NCBI GenBank assembly: GCA_017460835.1
Contig: JAFUAD010000054.1
Coordinates: forward strand, 1-61,453
Reading direction: 5' to 3'
Source: Oscillospiraceae bacterium
Lineage (GTDB): Bacteria; Bacillota; Clostridia; Oscillospirales; Ruminococcaceae
Length of the DNA: 61,453 nucleotides
Shown here: positions 17,867 to 26,734 of the stretch, one piece after another
Numbering within the stretch: position 1 is the stretch's first letter
How the letters are laid out: every line of letters starts with the position of its first letter
The notes under the pieces: model-generated
The model's database searches: none
What the model saw: only the letters and a program-made list of their open reading frames with translations
Told to the model about the DNA's origin: nothing
Translations under genes and position numbers: made by a program

Positions 17867-18767
17867 TTTTCGGTATCTGGTCAGACAGGGCTTTGACAAT
17901 GTCTGGAAGAACCGCGTCATGGCATTTGCTTCGTTCTGCGTCCTGCTCGTCAGCCTGCTGCTGGTCGGCATTTCGATCCTGTTTTACATCAATATCAATT
18001 CGATCATCGGCGGAATCGAGGACAAAAACGAAGCGGTTATCTTTATGACGGATAACGCCACGCCGGAACGGGTCGCTGAGGTCGGCGATACGCTCAGGAT
18101 GATGGATAATGTCTCGGAGGTCATTTTTGTTTCCCGCGATGAGGCGCTGTCCGATTTGCAGAGCAATACCAATGACCCGGAGCTGTTTGAATCCTTCACC
18201 GACGACAACCCCCTCCCCGACTCCTACCGCATCAAGGTCAAGGATATCTCCAGAATGAATCAGACCGTCGAGGCGGCCGAGCAGATCCCGGATGTGCTCT
18301 ATGCGCGCTCCCCTGACACCTTTGTCAAGCTGCTGATCGAGATTCGCCGCATTGTGACGGTCGTGGCGCTCGCCATTATCATCGCGCTGCTGATTGTCTC
18401 GATGGTCATTATTTCCAACACGACACGCGCCAGCGTGTTCTCCCGCCGCCGCGAGATCAGCATTATGCAGAGCGTCGGCGCAACCAAGGCGTTTATCCGG
18501 TTCCCGTTCTTTATCGAGGGCATGATCAACGGCTTTGTTGCCGGTGCATTTGCCATGCTGCTGACATGGTTCTCCTATAAGAGTATTGTGGAGCTGCTCG
18601 GCAAATTCGACGGACTCAGCTCGATCGGCTTTGGCAATGTCATTCCGTACAGCCGGATCGCGCTGCCGGTCACGCTCGCCTATGTGATCTCCGGGTCACT
18701 GATCGGCGCCTTCGGCTCTGTGCTCTCCACGCGGGTGCATCTGAAATACCGCGCCGCAAATATGTAA
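17853..18767 (+). CDS. ftsX: Cell-division permease-like protein FtsX
   Basis: A 304-residue inner-membrane protein with four transmembrane helices: one at about 23-45, then an extracytoplasmic domain (about 46-165), and three more at about 170-195, 222-245 and 270-295. The FtsX pattern is clear from GFDNVWKNRVMAFASF near the N-terminus and RREISIMQSVGATKAFIRFPFFIEGMINGF in the middle. It signals ATP hydrolysis by FtsE to periplasmic or cell-wall hydrolases. The TTG at 17853 is chosen because GGAGG (17840-17844) lies eight bases upstream; it overlaps ftsE by 14 bp. Confidence 0.9.
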   Translation: MKLSSFRYLVRQGFDNVWKNRVMAFASFCVLLVSLLLVGISILFYININSIIGGIEDKNEAVIFMTDNATPERVAEVGDTLRMMDNVSEVIFVSRDEALSDLQSNTNDPELFESFTDDNPLPDSYRIKVKDISRMNQTVEAAEQIPDVLYARSPDTFVKLLIEIRRIVTVVALAIIIALLIVSMVIISNTTRASVFSRRREISIMQSVGATKAFIRFPFFIEGMINGFVAGAFAMLLTWFSYKSIVELLGKFDGLSSIGFGNVIPYSRIALPVTLAYVISGSLIGAFGSVLSTRVHLKYRAANM

Positions 18768-18796
18768 TGTGCTGAACAAAAATGAGGATGGTAGAT

Positions 18797-20323
18797 ATGA
18801 AAAAAGGCTTTACCAGATTTCTCGCAGTTGCCGCTGCGGTCTGTATTACGACACTCTCTGTCGTACACCGCGCCGAGCAGATGCCGGAGAATACCATTTC
18901 TGCGAAAACACTGGCGGAAATTGAAGTAGAAAAGAAAGAAAAGCAGGCTGAGATTGATGCCAAAAAGGAAGAGCTGAAGCGGCTCGCAGACGATATCAGC
19001 CAGAAGGAAGCCTATCAGAAATCCCTGATGGAGCAGATGAATCTCATCAACGATAAAATGTATCTGATTGATACACAGATTCAGAATGTCAATATCGAAA
19101 TCTTTGAAATGGAGGGTGAGATCGAGCAGCTCGATGCCGATATCGTCGCAAAGCAGGCTGAGGTCGATGAGGGCATGGCGCTGTTCAAGCAGCGTGTCCG
19201 TGTCATGTATATCTACGGCAATGACAGCATGCTCTCGGCGCTGGTCGGCGCAACCGATTTTTATGAGGTGCTCTCCAAGGCTGAGATGATCAAGCGCATC
19301 TCCAAGCACGACGAGGATCTGATCAGCAATCTCAAGAAGAATATCGAAACGCTGACATCCTTGCAGCAGGATAAAACAACGGCTTTGCAGGAACTCAACA
19401 TCAAGGCGGCGGAGCTTCAGTCTCTCCGCTCTGAATTTGCAGATTCGCGCGCCGAGCTCGATACCGTCGCGGCGAATACCGATGCGGCAAAGCAGATTTT
19501 GCTGGAGCAGCATGAGCACGTCAACGAGGGGCTTTCCCTTTCGCAGGAGGAGATGGATCAGCTCCGCGAGGAGGAAGAGGATCTGATTCTCGAGATTGCG
19601 CGTCAGGCTGCTGAGGAAGCAAGCCGCACCGCAACCACGACTACGACGACCACGACGACTACCACCACGACCACGACGGCCGCTCCGACTACCAAAAAGA
19701 CAACGACCACTGCGACCACAACGACCAAGAAATCCACCACAACGACAACCGCAACAACCAAAGCCACGACTGCTACCACAAAGGCAACGACCACAAAAGC
19801 CACGACCACAACCAAGAAAACCACCACGACGACTACCGCCACCACCGCGCCGACCACGGTTTCGACCTCGGCAACCACGACTACCACAACCACCACGGCG
19901 CCTCCCTCCAGCGGAAACATTGATTACCGCGGCGGCACCTTTGCATGGCCGGTTCCGGGATATTATGACATCTCCAGCCCGTTCGGGCAGCGCTGGGGCA
20001 AGCTCCACAAGGGCATTGATATCATCAGCCGCAGCAAGGCGATCAACGGCGCAAACGTGTACCCGTGCGCAAACGGCACGGTCAAGGTCGCGAAATACGG
20101 CTGGAACGGCGGCTTCGGAAATTACATCCAGATCGACCACGGCAACGGCATCTGCACGATCTATGCACACCTGAGCTCGATCAGCGTGTCCGCCGGTCAG
20201 AAGGTTCAGCTCGGCCAGAAGATCGGAAATGTCGGTTCGACCGGTAATTCAACAGGTCCGCATCTGCACCTCGGCGTCATCGTAAACGGCAATTACGTCA
20301 ATCCGATGCCGTATCTCTATTAA
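18797..20323 (+). CDS. Secreted coiled-coil M23-family murein hydrolase
   Basis: A 508-residue exported cell-wall enzyme of EnvC/CwlO-like plan. The signal peptide is at about 1-28. A long coiled coil follows (about 38-265; LAEIEVEKKEKQAEIDAKKEELKRLADD onward), of the type that docks on FtsX. Then comes a Thr-dominated linker of roughly 100 residues (19630-19905), and an M23 peptidase (about 385-505). The zinc ligands are in GKLHKGIDI (HxxxD) and GPHLHLGV (HxH). Being third after ftsE and ftsX, 29 bp downstream, it is the likely hydrolase they activate. Strongly biased ACN codons make the linker repetitive and prone to length change. Confidence 0.9.
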   Translation: MKKGFTRFLAVAAAVCITTLSVVHRAEQMPENTISAKTLAEIEVEKKEKQAEIDAKKEELKRLADDISQKEAYQKSLMEQMNLINDKMYLIDTQIQNVNIEIFEMEGEIEQLDADIVAKQAEVDEGMALFKQRVRVMYIYGNDSMLSALVGATDFYEVLSKAEMIKRISKHDEDLISNLKKNIETLTSLQQDKTTALQELNIKAAELQSLRSEFADSRAELDTVAANTDAAKQILLEQHEHVNEGLSLSQEEMDQLREEEEDLILEIARQAAEEASRTATTTTTTTTTTTTTTTAAPTTKKTTTTATTTTKKSTTTTTATTKATTATTKATTTKATTTTKKTTTTTTATTAPTTVSTSATTTTTTTTAPPSSGNIDYRGGTFAWPVPGYYDISSPFGQRWGKLHKGIDIISRSKAINGANVYPCANGTVKVAKYGWNGGFGNYIQIDHGNGICTIYAHLSSISVSAGQKVQLGQKIGNVGSTGNSTGPHLHLGVIVNGNYVNPMPYLY

Positions 20324-20379
20324 ATCGTTTTGCAATCATACGATGCAGAATAGAAGATAATATGCAGACGTAAATCAGC

Positions 20380-20415
20380 AAAACGGCAGGAGTCAGATAA
20401 GTCTCTTGCCGTTTT
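20380..20415 (+). terminator. Intrinsic terminator after the M23 gene
   Basis: AAAACGGCAGGAG (20380-20392) pairs with CTCTTGCCGTTTT (20403-20415), with one G-U pair and a 10-base loop. The stem itself ends in a T4 tract. Confidence 0.8.
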
Positions 20416-20439
20416 CTGCGTAGAAAGGCGGAAATTCGC

Positions 20440-21624
20440 ATGAAGAAAAAAATCAGCCTCGGTGCTGCGCTCAGTCTGCTTGCGCTGACCGCAGCAGTGA
20501 CCTTTATCCTGACGCTGATATTCAGCAGAGCTGTATTTCACAAGGAGCTCAAGCAGATCGAGCGGCTCGGCGATAAATTCGAGCGGCTGAATGAGCTCGA
20601 CGAAACGGTGCAGCGGGAATTCTATACCGATATTCCGGAGGATGATGTCATCGACGGCATGCTCGCGGGCTATATCTCCGGCCTCGGCGATCAGTACAGC
20701 GTATACCGCAGCGAGAAGGAGCTCTCGGCATATCAGGATTCCACCGCCGGTGTCTATACCGGAATCGGGATCGGCGTGCAGCAGCAGGATGACGGCATGA
20801 TTCTGATTGCCTCCGTGACCGAGGGCGGTTCTGCGGAAAAGGCCGGCATTCAGGTGGGCGATTTTCTGATCGAGGTCGAGGGCATCAATGCCTCCGAGCA
20901 CTATCAGGAGGCTGTCGAAGCGGTCCGGGGCGAGGCGGATACCTATGCGAACCTCCGCATCAAAAAGGGCGATACAGGCATCGAGCAGTCCCTTTCTGTC
21001 AAGCGCGCTCAGATTGATGAGATCACGATTCATTCGGAAATGCTGGAAAATCAGATCGGCTATATCCGCATCTCAAAGTTCCGTACCGTATCCGCTGAGC
21101 AGTTTGAGACAGCGCGGCAGGAGCTTCTGGAGCAGGGCGCAAAGGGCTTTATCTTCGATGTCCGCAATAACGGCGGCGGTGTCCTCGCGGCGCTGGAGAA
21201 AATGGTCGATCCGATGCTGCCGGAGGGCGATCTGGCGTTTGCCTATGACAAGGAAGGCAATGCGACAACAATTCTGCATTCTGACAAAAACGAGCTGCAA
21301 ATGCCCTATCTTGTACTGGTAAACGGCAGCAGCGCGAGCGCATCCGAGCTCTTTGCCTGTGTGATGCGCGATTATGCCGGCGCAAAGCTGGTCGGCACAC
21401 AGACCTTCGGAAAGGGCATCATGCAGACGACCTTCCAGCTCTCCGGCGGCGGCGTGACGCTGACCACCGCTACCTACGCGACCGGAAAGACACCCTGCTA
21501 TCACGGGGTCGGGCTGACACCGGATATCATCTCCGAACTGGATGAGAATGCTGTTCAGGATACCCAGCTCGAAGACGCAATTGCTGAAATGAACGATATC
21601 ATCGCAGCAAAAGCTGCTGCATAA
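20440..21624 (+). CDS. C-terminal processing peptidase (S41) with PDZ domain
   Basis: A 394-residue membrane-anchored serine protease. One N-terminal transmembrane helix lies at about 5-30. A PDZ domain covers about 95-180 (TGIGIGVQQQDDGMILIASVTEGGSAEKAGIQVGDFLIEV...). The S41 core has IGYIRISKF, GFIFDVRNNGGGVL, the catalytic Ser in NGSSASASELFACVM and the Lys in TQTFGKGIMQT. Homologues (CtpA/CtpB) process secreted or cell-wall proteins, including cell-wall hydrolase systems and sporulation signalling. It follows the M23 hydrolase gene, consistent with such a role, but a terminator separates them. Confidence 0.92.
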   Translation: MKKKISLGAALSLLALTAAVTFILTLIFSRAVFHKELKQIERLGDKFERLNELDETVQREFYTDIPEDDVIDGMLAGYISGLGDQYSVYRSEKELSAYQDSTAGVYTGIGIGVQQQDDGMILIASVTEGGSAEKAGIQVGDFLIEVEGINASEHYQEAVEAVRGEADTYANLRIKKGDTGIEQSLSVKRAQIDEITIHSEMLENQIGYIRISKFRTVSAEQFETARQELLEQGAKGFIFDVRNNGGGVLAALEKMVDPMLPEGDLAFAYDKEGNATTILHSDKNELQMPYLVLVNGSSASASELFACVMRDYAGAKLVGTQTFGKGIMQTTFQLSGGGVTLTTATYATGKTPCYHGVGLTPDIISELDENAVQDTQLEDAIAEMNDIIAAKAAA

Positions 21625-21641
21625 TGCAGAGGAGAAACACT

Positions 21642-23936
21642 ATGCCGAAATTATGGTTTCGACAGCCCGCAGAGCGCTTTGAGGAATCCCTGCCGATCGG
21701 CGCAGGACGCTTCGGCGCAACGCTCAGCGGAAGGCCGGACTGTGAGCTTTTGCAGCTCAATGAGGATTCGGTCTGGTCGGGCGGGCCCCGTTCGCGGCTC
21801 AATCCCGATGCCGCAGAGGGCTTCCGCGAGGTTCGCGCTTTGCTCCGCAGCGGGAATATCGCAAAGGCGGAGCAGATCGTATTTCAGAAAATGCAGGGGT
21901 GCCCGCAGGATATGCGGCACTATATGCCGCTCGGAAATCTGCGCGTAAAGCTCACTCTGCCGGATGGAGAGCCGGAGCATTACCGCCGCGAGCTCGATCT
22001 TGACAATGCCGTTTACGCAGTCTCATTTGAGATCGGCGGTCATCAGTTCCGGCGCGAGGTCATCGCCTCTGCGCCCGCCGACTGCATTCTGATGCGCTTT
22101 ACCTCCGATATTCCGGTGACGCTTTCCGCAGCCTTCGACGGCAGAGATGATTATTATGACGAAAACTGCATTTCGCGCTGCGATGAGGGTCTTTATCTGG
22201 AATTCAACGGCGGCTCCGGCACAAAAGACGGAATCCGATTTGATTCGGCGCTCTGTGCAAAATCATCGGACGGCTGCGTGACCTCCTGCGGCAACCGGCT
22301 GATCGTCCGGGACTGCACGGAGGCGCTGCTGGCATTTTCCGTATATACGAATTATTACCATCCGCAGGAAAATTGCAGGCAGCTTGCCCGCAGCACCGGC
22401 GCTGCTGCACTGGGACACACATGGGCGGAGCTTCTGGCAGAGCATACCGCAGATTATCATGCACTGTTTTCGCGCACCGCCCTGACGCTCCCGGATGACA
22501 ATGCAGAGGACTGCCCGACCGATCAGATGCTCAATGCGGTAAAGGCCGGCGACTTCACATACCGCAATGCGCTGCTTTCGGCGTATTTTTCCTTCGGCAG
22601 ATACCTGATGATCTCGGGCAGCCGGAAGGGCTCGCTCCCGCTCAATTTGCAGGGCATCTGGAATAAGGACATGTGGCCGGCATGGGGCTGCCGCTTTACG
22701 GTCAATATCAATACGGAAATGAACTACTGGCCGGCGGAAAGCTGCAATCTGCCGGAATGCCACCTGCCGCTGTTTGATCTGCTGAAAAGGGTTGCGGAAA
22801 ACGGTGAAAAAACTGCGCGGGAAATGTACGGGCAGGCGGGCTTCTGCTGTCATCACAACACCGACCTCTGGGGCGATACCGCGCCGCAGGATCTCTGGAT
22901 GCCGGCGACGATCTGGCCGGTCGGCGGTGCATGGCTCGCGCTGCACATCATGGAGCATTACCGATATACAAAGGATGCGGATTTTCTGCGCGATAATCTT
23001 CCGGTTCTGCACGGCGCAGCGCAGTTTTTCACCGGCTACCTGACGGAAAATGCCGCAGGTCAGCTTATCACTTCTCCTAGCGTATCCCCGGAAAATACCT
23101 ACCGAACGGAATCCGGCGAGGAAGGAAGCCTCTGTGAGGGCCCGAGCATGGATTCCCAGATCATCTCGCAGCTCTATCAGGATGTGATCGACGCGGATGA
23201 GGCACTCGGAATGCACCATGCCATAACCGATACGGTCAGGGCGCAGCTTCCGCGGATTCCGAAGCCGCAGATCGGCAAATACGGGCAGATCATGGAATGG
23301 GCGGTCGATTATGACGAGGTCGAGCCCGGTCACCGGCATATTTCGCAGCTTTTTGCGCTGCACCCGGCGCATATGATCTCGCCCCGCAAAACCCCGGAGC
23401 TCAGCAAAGCAGCAGAGGCCACGCTGCACCGCAGACTGACCCACGGCGGCGGTCACACCGGCTGGAGCTGCGCATGGATTGCAAACATGTACGCACGCCT
23501 GTGTGACAGCGGGCATTTCATGGAAACCATGACGAAGCTGATGCAGCACTCGACGAATCCGAATCTGTTTGATATGCACCCGCCGTTTCAGATCGACGGG
23601 AATTTCGGCGGCACTGCGGCGATTGCTGAGGCGCTGCTGCAATCAGACCGCGACGGCATCACACTGCTCCCGGCCTGCCCGGCAGAATGGGACTCGGGCG
23701 CGTTCAGAGGGCTGTGCGCATACGGCGGATTTGTCGTGTCTGCGCGATGGGAACAGCGCCGCATCACTGAGCTTGAAATCGAATCAAAGTGCGGCGGCGT
23801 CTGCCGGCTCCTGCCCGGCGGTGCATTCCGCATCACAGACGGCAGCGGAACCCCGATCACAACCCGAAAGGAGACAGACGGCTTCCTGTGCTTTGATACG
23901 GTTCAGGGCGGAATCTACCGTCTGACAGCAGTATGA
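21642..23936 (+). CDS. GH95-family alpha-L-fucosidase
   Basis: A 764-residue glycosidase without signal peptide, so probably intracellular. GH95 marks are LPIGAGRFGATLSGRPDCELLQLNEDSVWSGG at the N-terminus, GSLPLNLQGIWNKDMWPAWGCRFTVNINTEMNYWPAE in the (alpha/alpha)6 barrel, GHRHISQLFALHPAHMIS, and DGNFGGTAAIAEALLQS near the C-terminus. GH95 enzymes release alpha-1,2-linked L-fucose (some members L-galactose). The fucI-fucU-fucA operon 6 kb downstream would consume the product. Start 21642 follows GAGGAG; the alternative 21624 overlaps the protease stop. The gene is followed closely by the mannanase gene. Confidence 0.92.
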   Translation: MPKLWFRQPAERFEESLPIGAGRFGATLSGRPDCELLQLNEDSVWSGGPRSRLNPDAAEGFREVRALLRSGNIAKAEQIVFQKMQGCPQDMRHYMPLGNLRVKLTLPDGEPEHYRRELDLDNAVYAVSFEIGGHQFRREVIASAPADCILMRFTSDIPVTLSAAFDGRDDYYDENCISRCDEGLYLEFNGGSGTKDGIRFDSALCAKSSDGCVTSCGNRLIVRDCTEALLAFSVYTNYYHPQENCRQLARSTGAAALGHTWAELLAEHTADYHALFSRTALTLPDDNAEDCPTDQMLNAVKAGDFTYRNALLSAYFSFGRYLMISGSRKGSLPLNLQGIWNKDMWPAWGCRFTVNINTEMNYWPAESCNLPECHLPLFDLLKRVAENGEKTAREMYGQAGFCCHHNTDLWGDTAPQDLWMPATIWPVGGAWLALHIMEHYRYTKDADFLRDNLPVLHGAAQFFTGYLTENAAGQLITSPSVSPENTYRTESGEEGSLCEGPSMDSQIISQLYQDVIDADEALGMHHAITDTVRAQLPRIPKPQIGKYGQIMEWAVDYDEVEPGHRHISQLFALHPAHMISPRKTPELSKAAEATLHRRLTHGGGHTGWSCAWIANMYARLCDSGHFMETMTKLMQHSTNPNLFDMHPPFQIDGNFGGTAAIAEALLQSDRDGITLLPACPAEWDSGAFRGLCAYGGFVVSARWEQRRITELEIESKCGGVCRLLPGGAFRITDGSGTPITTRKETDGFLCFDTVQGGIYRLTAV

Positions 23937-23962
23937 AGATCATGTTCCGGAAGGAGACGCTG

Positions 23963-25537
23963 ATGCGGATTCCGGCAGTGCTGCTGACTGTGCCGCTGAC
24001 ATATGCCGGATTCCTGCATGCTCCCCCGATTCGCTGCATCAATGATATGCAGGACGAAAACGCCTATTACAAATCGCTGACAGACGGCATCACGGTTGAG
24101 ACGCATTCCGGGAGCGCAGAGCAGTCTGTCCCGGAGCTTCAGCAGATAGATATGCAGTACAGTCTGGAAGCGGAATATATGAATATTCCGGGCGGCGCCG
24201 TGATAGACACGCTGCGAAAGGGATATCACGGACGGGGGTATGTTACATATCTGCCGGAGCACACGGATCAGGCGCTGCAATTCGATCTCATGATCCCGTT
24301 TACGCAGCATTATGCGGTTTCCGTTTCCGTCGCGGCAGATTGCAGCACCGTCAATGCCGTCAGTGTCAATAATAAACGAGTTGCGGAATTTGAAATAGAT
24401 GACCGCGAAAACTTCACGCTCGTCACCTTTCACGGGATTTTTCTGGAGCAGGGGGATGCAACGGTTGCCATTGATACGATCGACGGCAATCTGGATGTCG
24501 ATTTTCTTCAGATTCAGGCAGATAACCCGCCCGCGCAGGATGCGTTTCAGATATCAGAAACGCCCTGCAATCCGGATGCTTCCCCGGAGGCCGTCTCGCT
24601 GTATCAGGCGATCCGGTCGCAGTGGGGCAGCAAAATGCTGACGGGACAGTATGCATCCGACGGCACAAACCGCGAACTGCGGATGCTCTATCAGCATACC
24701 GGGCAGTTTCCGGCGATCCGGTTCTCTGCGCTCGGCAGCGGCGACAACCGCCAGATCATCGAGGATGCGGCACAGTGGCATCTGAACATGAACGGGATCG
24801 TCGGGCTGATGTGGTTCTGGAATGCGCCGGGCAGCGATTCTGTCTATGCAAAGGATACCGATTTTGTGCTGTATGATGCGATCATCGGCACTGACCCGGA
24901 GCAGCTTGCCAGAATGACGCCGGAGGAAGCGGACAGAGCGGTGGAATCCGGGCACTTACATGCCGGGGCACGCGCGCTTTTGCGGGATATTGATGCTCTC
25001 GCAAGGGATCTGACTGTTCTGCGCGATCTGCATATTCCGGTGCTCTGGCGCCCGCTCCACGAAGCAGGCGGCGGCTGGTACTGGTGGGGCAGCGGCAGCG
25101 TCTCATACCAGATGCTCTGGAAGCTGCTGTATTACCGCCTCAGCCGGTATCACGGCCTCAACAACCTGATCTGGGTCTGGAACGGACAGAGCAAATCCTA
25201 CCTTGTGCCGGAAAGCACCTACGACATCGCATCCGCTGACATCTATCTTCAGCCCGGTGTCCGGTTCGGCAGCCGCTATGAGGTGTTTCAGTCACTTGCC
25301 TCGCTGACAAACCGCAGAAAAATGCTCGCCGTCAGTGAATGCGGCTCACTCCCGCAGACCGGTCAGATGATGCTCGATCAGTCCGTGTGGTCATTCTTCG
25401 GGCTCTGGTACGGCGACTACCTCATCAAACCGGACGGAACCTTCTCAGACCGCTATTATTCAAGTAGTGATTTGTATATTCTATACAACTCAGACCGAAC
25501 TTTGACCCTCAATGATTTCTTGTCAATCTGCCAATAA
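23963..25537 (+). CDS. Secreted GH26 beta-mannanase with N-terminal CBM35-like domain
   Basis: A 524-residue exported enzyme. Start 23963 has AAGGAG six bases upstream and gives a short signal peptide (MRIPAVLLTVPLTYAGFLHA); the frame also opens at 23933, overlapping the GH95 stop. Residues about 60-190 form a CBM35-like beta-sandwich (YSLEAEYMNIPGG... to NLDVDFLQIQ). The GH26 barrel follows: VLWRPLHEAGGGWYWWG holds the acid/base Glu (about 367) and LAVSECGSLPQ the nucleophile Glu (about 459). It cleaves internal beta-1,4-mannosyl linkages. No dockerin is present. The GH130 gene that follows would phosphorolyse its products inside the cell. Confidence 0.88.
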   Translation: MRIPAVLLTVPLTYAGFLHAPPIRCINDMQDENAYYKSLTDGITVETHSGSAEQSVPELQQIDMQYSLEAEYMNIPGGAVIDTLRKGYHGRGYVTYLPEHTDQALQFDLMIPFTQHYAVSVSVAADCSTVNAVSVNNKRVAEFEIDDRENFTLVTFHGIFLEQGDATVAIDTIDGNLDVDFLQIQADNPPAQDAFQISETPCNPDASPEAVSLYQAIRSQWGSKMLTGQYASDGTNRELRMLYQHTGQFPAIRFSALGSGDNRQIIEDAAQWHLNMNGIVGLMWFWNAPGSDSVYAKDTDFVLYDAIIGTDPEQLARMTPEEADRAVESGHLHAGARALLRDIDALARDLTVLRDLHIPVLWRPLHEAGGGWYWWGSGSVSYQMLWKLLYYRLSRYHGLNNLIWVWNGQSKSYLVPESTYDIASADIYLQPGVRFGSRYEVFQSLASLTNRRKMLAVSECGSLPQTGQMMLDQSVWSFFGLWYGDYLIKPDGTFSDRYYSSSDLYILYNSDRTLTLNDFLSICQ

Positions 25538-25541
25538 TCTC

Positions 25542-25570
25542 TTGCAAAAATCCCCAATTTGTGGTATAAT
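25542..25570 (+). promoter_or_regulatory. Sigma-A-type promoter of the GH130 gene
   Basis: TTGCAA (25542-25547) and TATAAT (25565-25570) are spaced by 17 bp, just after the mannanase stop codon. Confidence 0.8.
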
Positions 25571-25627
25571 ACACACATAAAACATCCGTGAAGTACAGGA
25601 CACGGATTGAAAGGCGGAAAAGAAATT

Positions 25628-26617
25628 ATGAATGTGAAAGTTGTAAACGGCGTTGCAATTCCGAATATCCCGTGGCAGGAAAAGCCTGCCGGATGCAAGG
25701 ATGTGATCTGGCGCTACGATCAGAACCCGGTCATCCAGCGGGATCATCTTGAAATATCGAACAGCATCTTCAACAGCGCGGTCGTCCCCTTTGAGGGCGG
25801 CTTTGCAGGCGTGTTCCGTGTCGATGACAAGGCGCGCAACATGGAGCTGCACGCGGGCTTCTCGAAGGACGGCCTGAACTGGGATATCAACCCCGAGCGC
25901 ATTGATTTCGTCAAGACCGACCCCGAGCTTCAGGATTTCCAGTACGGCTATGACCCGCGCGTCTGCTGGATCGAGGACCGCTTCTATGTGACATGGTGCA
26001 ATGCTTACGGCTGGAAGCCCACCATCGGCGTCGCATACACCTTCGATTTCAAGACCTTCCATCAGCTTGAAAATGCATTTTTGCCCTTTAACCGCAACGG
26101 TGTCATGTTCCCGCGCAAGATTCAGGGCAATTTCATGATGATGAGCCGCCCCTCCGACAGCGGCCATACTCCGTTCGGCGATATCTACATCTCGCAGTCT
26201 CCGGATATGACCTTCTGGGGCAAGCACCGTCATGTCATGGGGCCGAGCATGGGCTGGGAATCCACGAAAATCGGCGCAGGCCCGATTCCGATTGAGACGG
26301 AGCGCGGCTGGCTGATCTTCTATCACGGCGTTCTGACCTCCTGCAACGGCTATGTTTACAGCTTCTCCGCGGCGCTGCTCGATAAGGACGAGCCGTGGAA
26401 GGTGCTGAAGCGCGGCAGAGAGTATCTCATCAGCCCGCAGAAGGATTACGAGTGCATCGGCGATGTGCAGAATGTCACATTCCCCTGCGCGAATCTGGTC
26501 GATGCAGAAACCGGCCGAATCGCGATCTACTATGGCTGTGCGGATACCTGCACCAGCCTGTGCTTCACAACCGTCGATGCCGTCATCGACTGGCTCGACC
26601 ACCATTCTCAGGTATAA
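25628..26617 (+). CDS. GH130-family beta-1,4-mannosyl oligosaccharide phosphorylase
   Basis: A 329-residue intracellular enzyme of the five-bladed propeller GH130 family. It phosphorolyses mannosyl-beta-1,4 linkages to mannose 1-phosphate. Family segments include [58 protein letters not shown] (conserved Asp), [19 protein letters not shown], and [32 protein letters not shown]. The size and short N-terminus fit the GH130_2 type acting on mannooligosaccharides or mannobiose better than the longer GH130_1 type. No signal peptide is seen. The neighbouring GH26 mannanase supplies a rationale. Confidence 0.9.
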   Translation: MNVKVVNGVAIPNIPWQEKPAGCKDVIWRYDQNPVIQRDHLEISNSIFNSAVVPFEGGFAGVFRVDDKARNMELHAGFSKDGLNWDINPERIDFVKTDPELQDFQYGYDPRVCWIEDRFYVTWCNAYGWKPTIGVAYTFDFKTFHQLENAFLPFNRNGVMFPRKIQGNFMMMSRPSDSGHTPFGDIYISQSPDMTFWGKHRHVMGPSMGWESTKIGAGPIPIETERGWLIFYHGVLTSCNGYVYSFSAALLDKDEPWKVLKRGREYLISPQKDYECIGDVQNVTFPCANLVDAETGRIAIYYGCADTCTSLCFTTVDAVIDWLDHHSQV

Positions 26618-26624
26618 ACGATAC

Positions 26625-26661
26625 AGCAGCGGTGTCCCCTCCGGATGCCGCTGCTTTTTTT
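26625..26661 (+). terminator. Intrinsic terminator after the GH130 gene
   Basis: AGCAGCGG (26625-26632) pairs with CCGCTGCT (26648-26655), followed by a T7 run. Confidence 0.9.
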
Positions 26662-26666
26662 GATAC

Positions 26667-26695
26667 TTGACGATTCCCGTAAAATGGAGTATAAT
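26667..26695 (+). promoter_or_regulatory. Sigma-A-type promoter of ppk
   Basis: TTGACG (26667-26672) and TATAAT (26690-26695) with 17-bp spacing, right behind the preceding terminator. Confidence 0.85.
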
Positions 26696-26734
26696 AAAGA
26701 GGTATTCATCCCGTGAATGAGAGGAGTGAGCCCG

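Noticed and set aside
18680-20170. 496-codon open frame antisense to the M23 gene, Gly/Arg-rich
   Set aside because: The Gly/Cys/Arg repeats are the complement of the Thr-rich linker codons; the M23 frame has clear domains.
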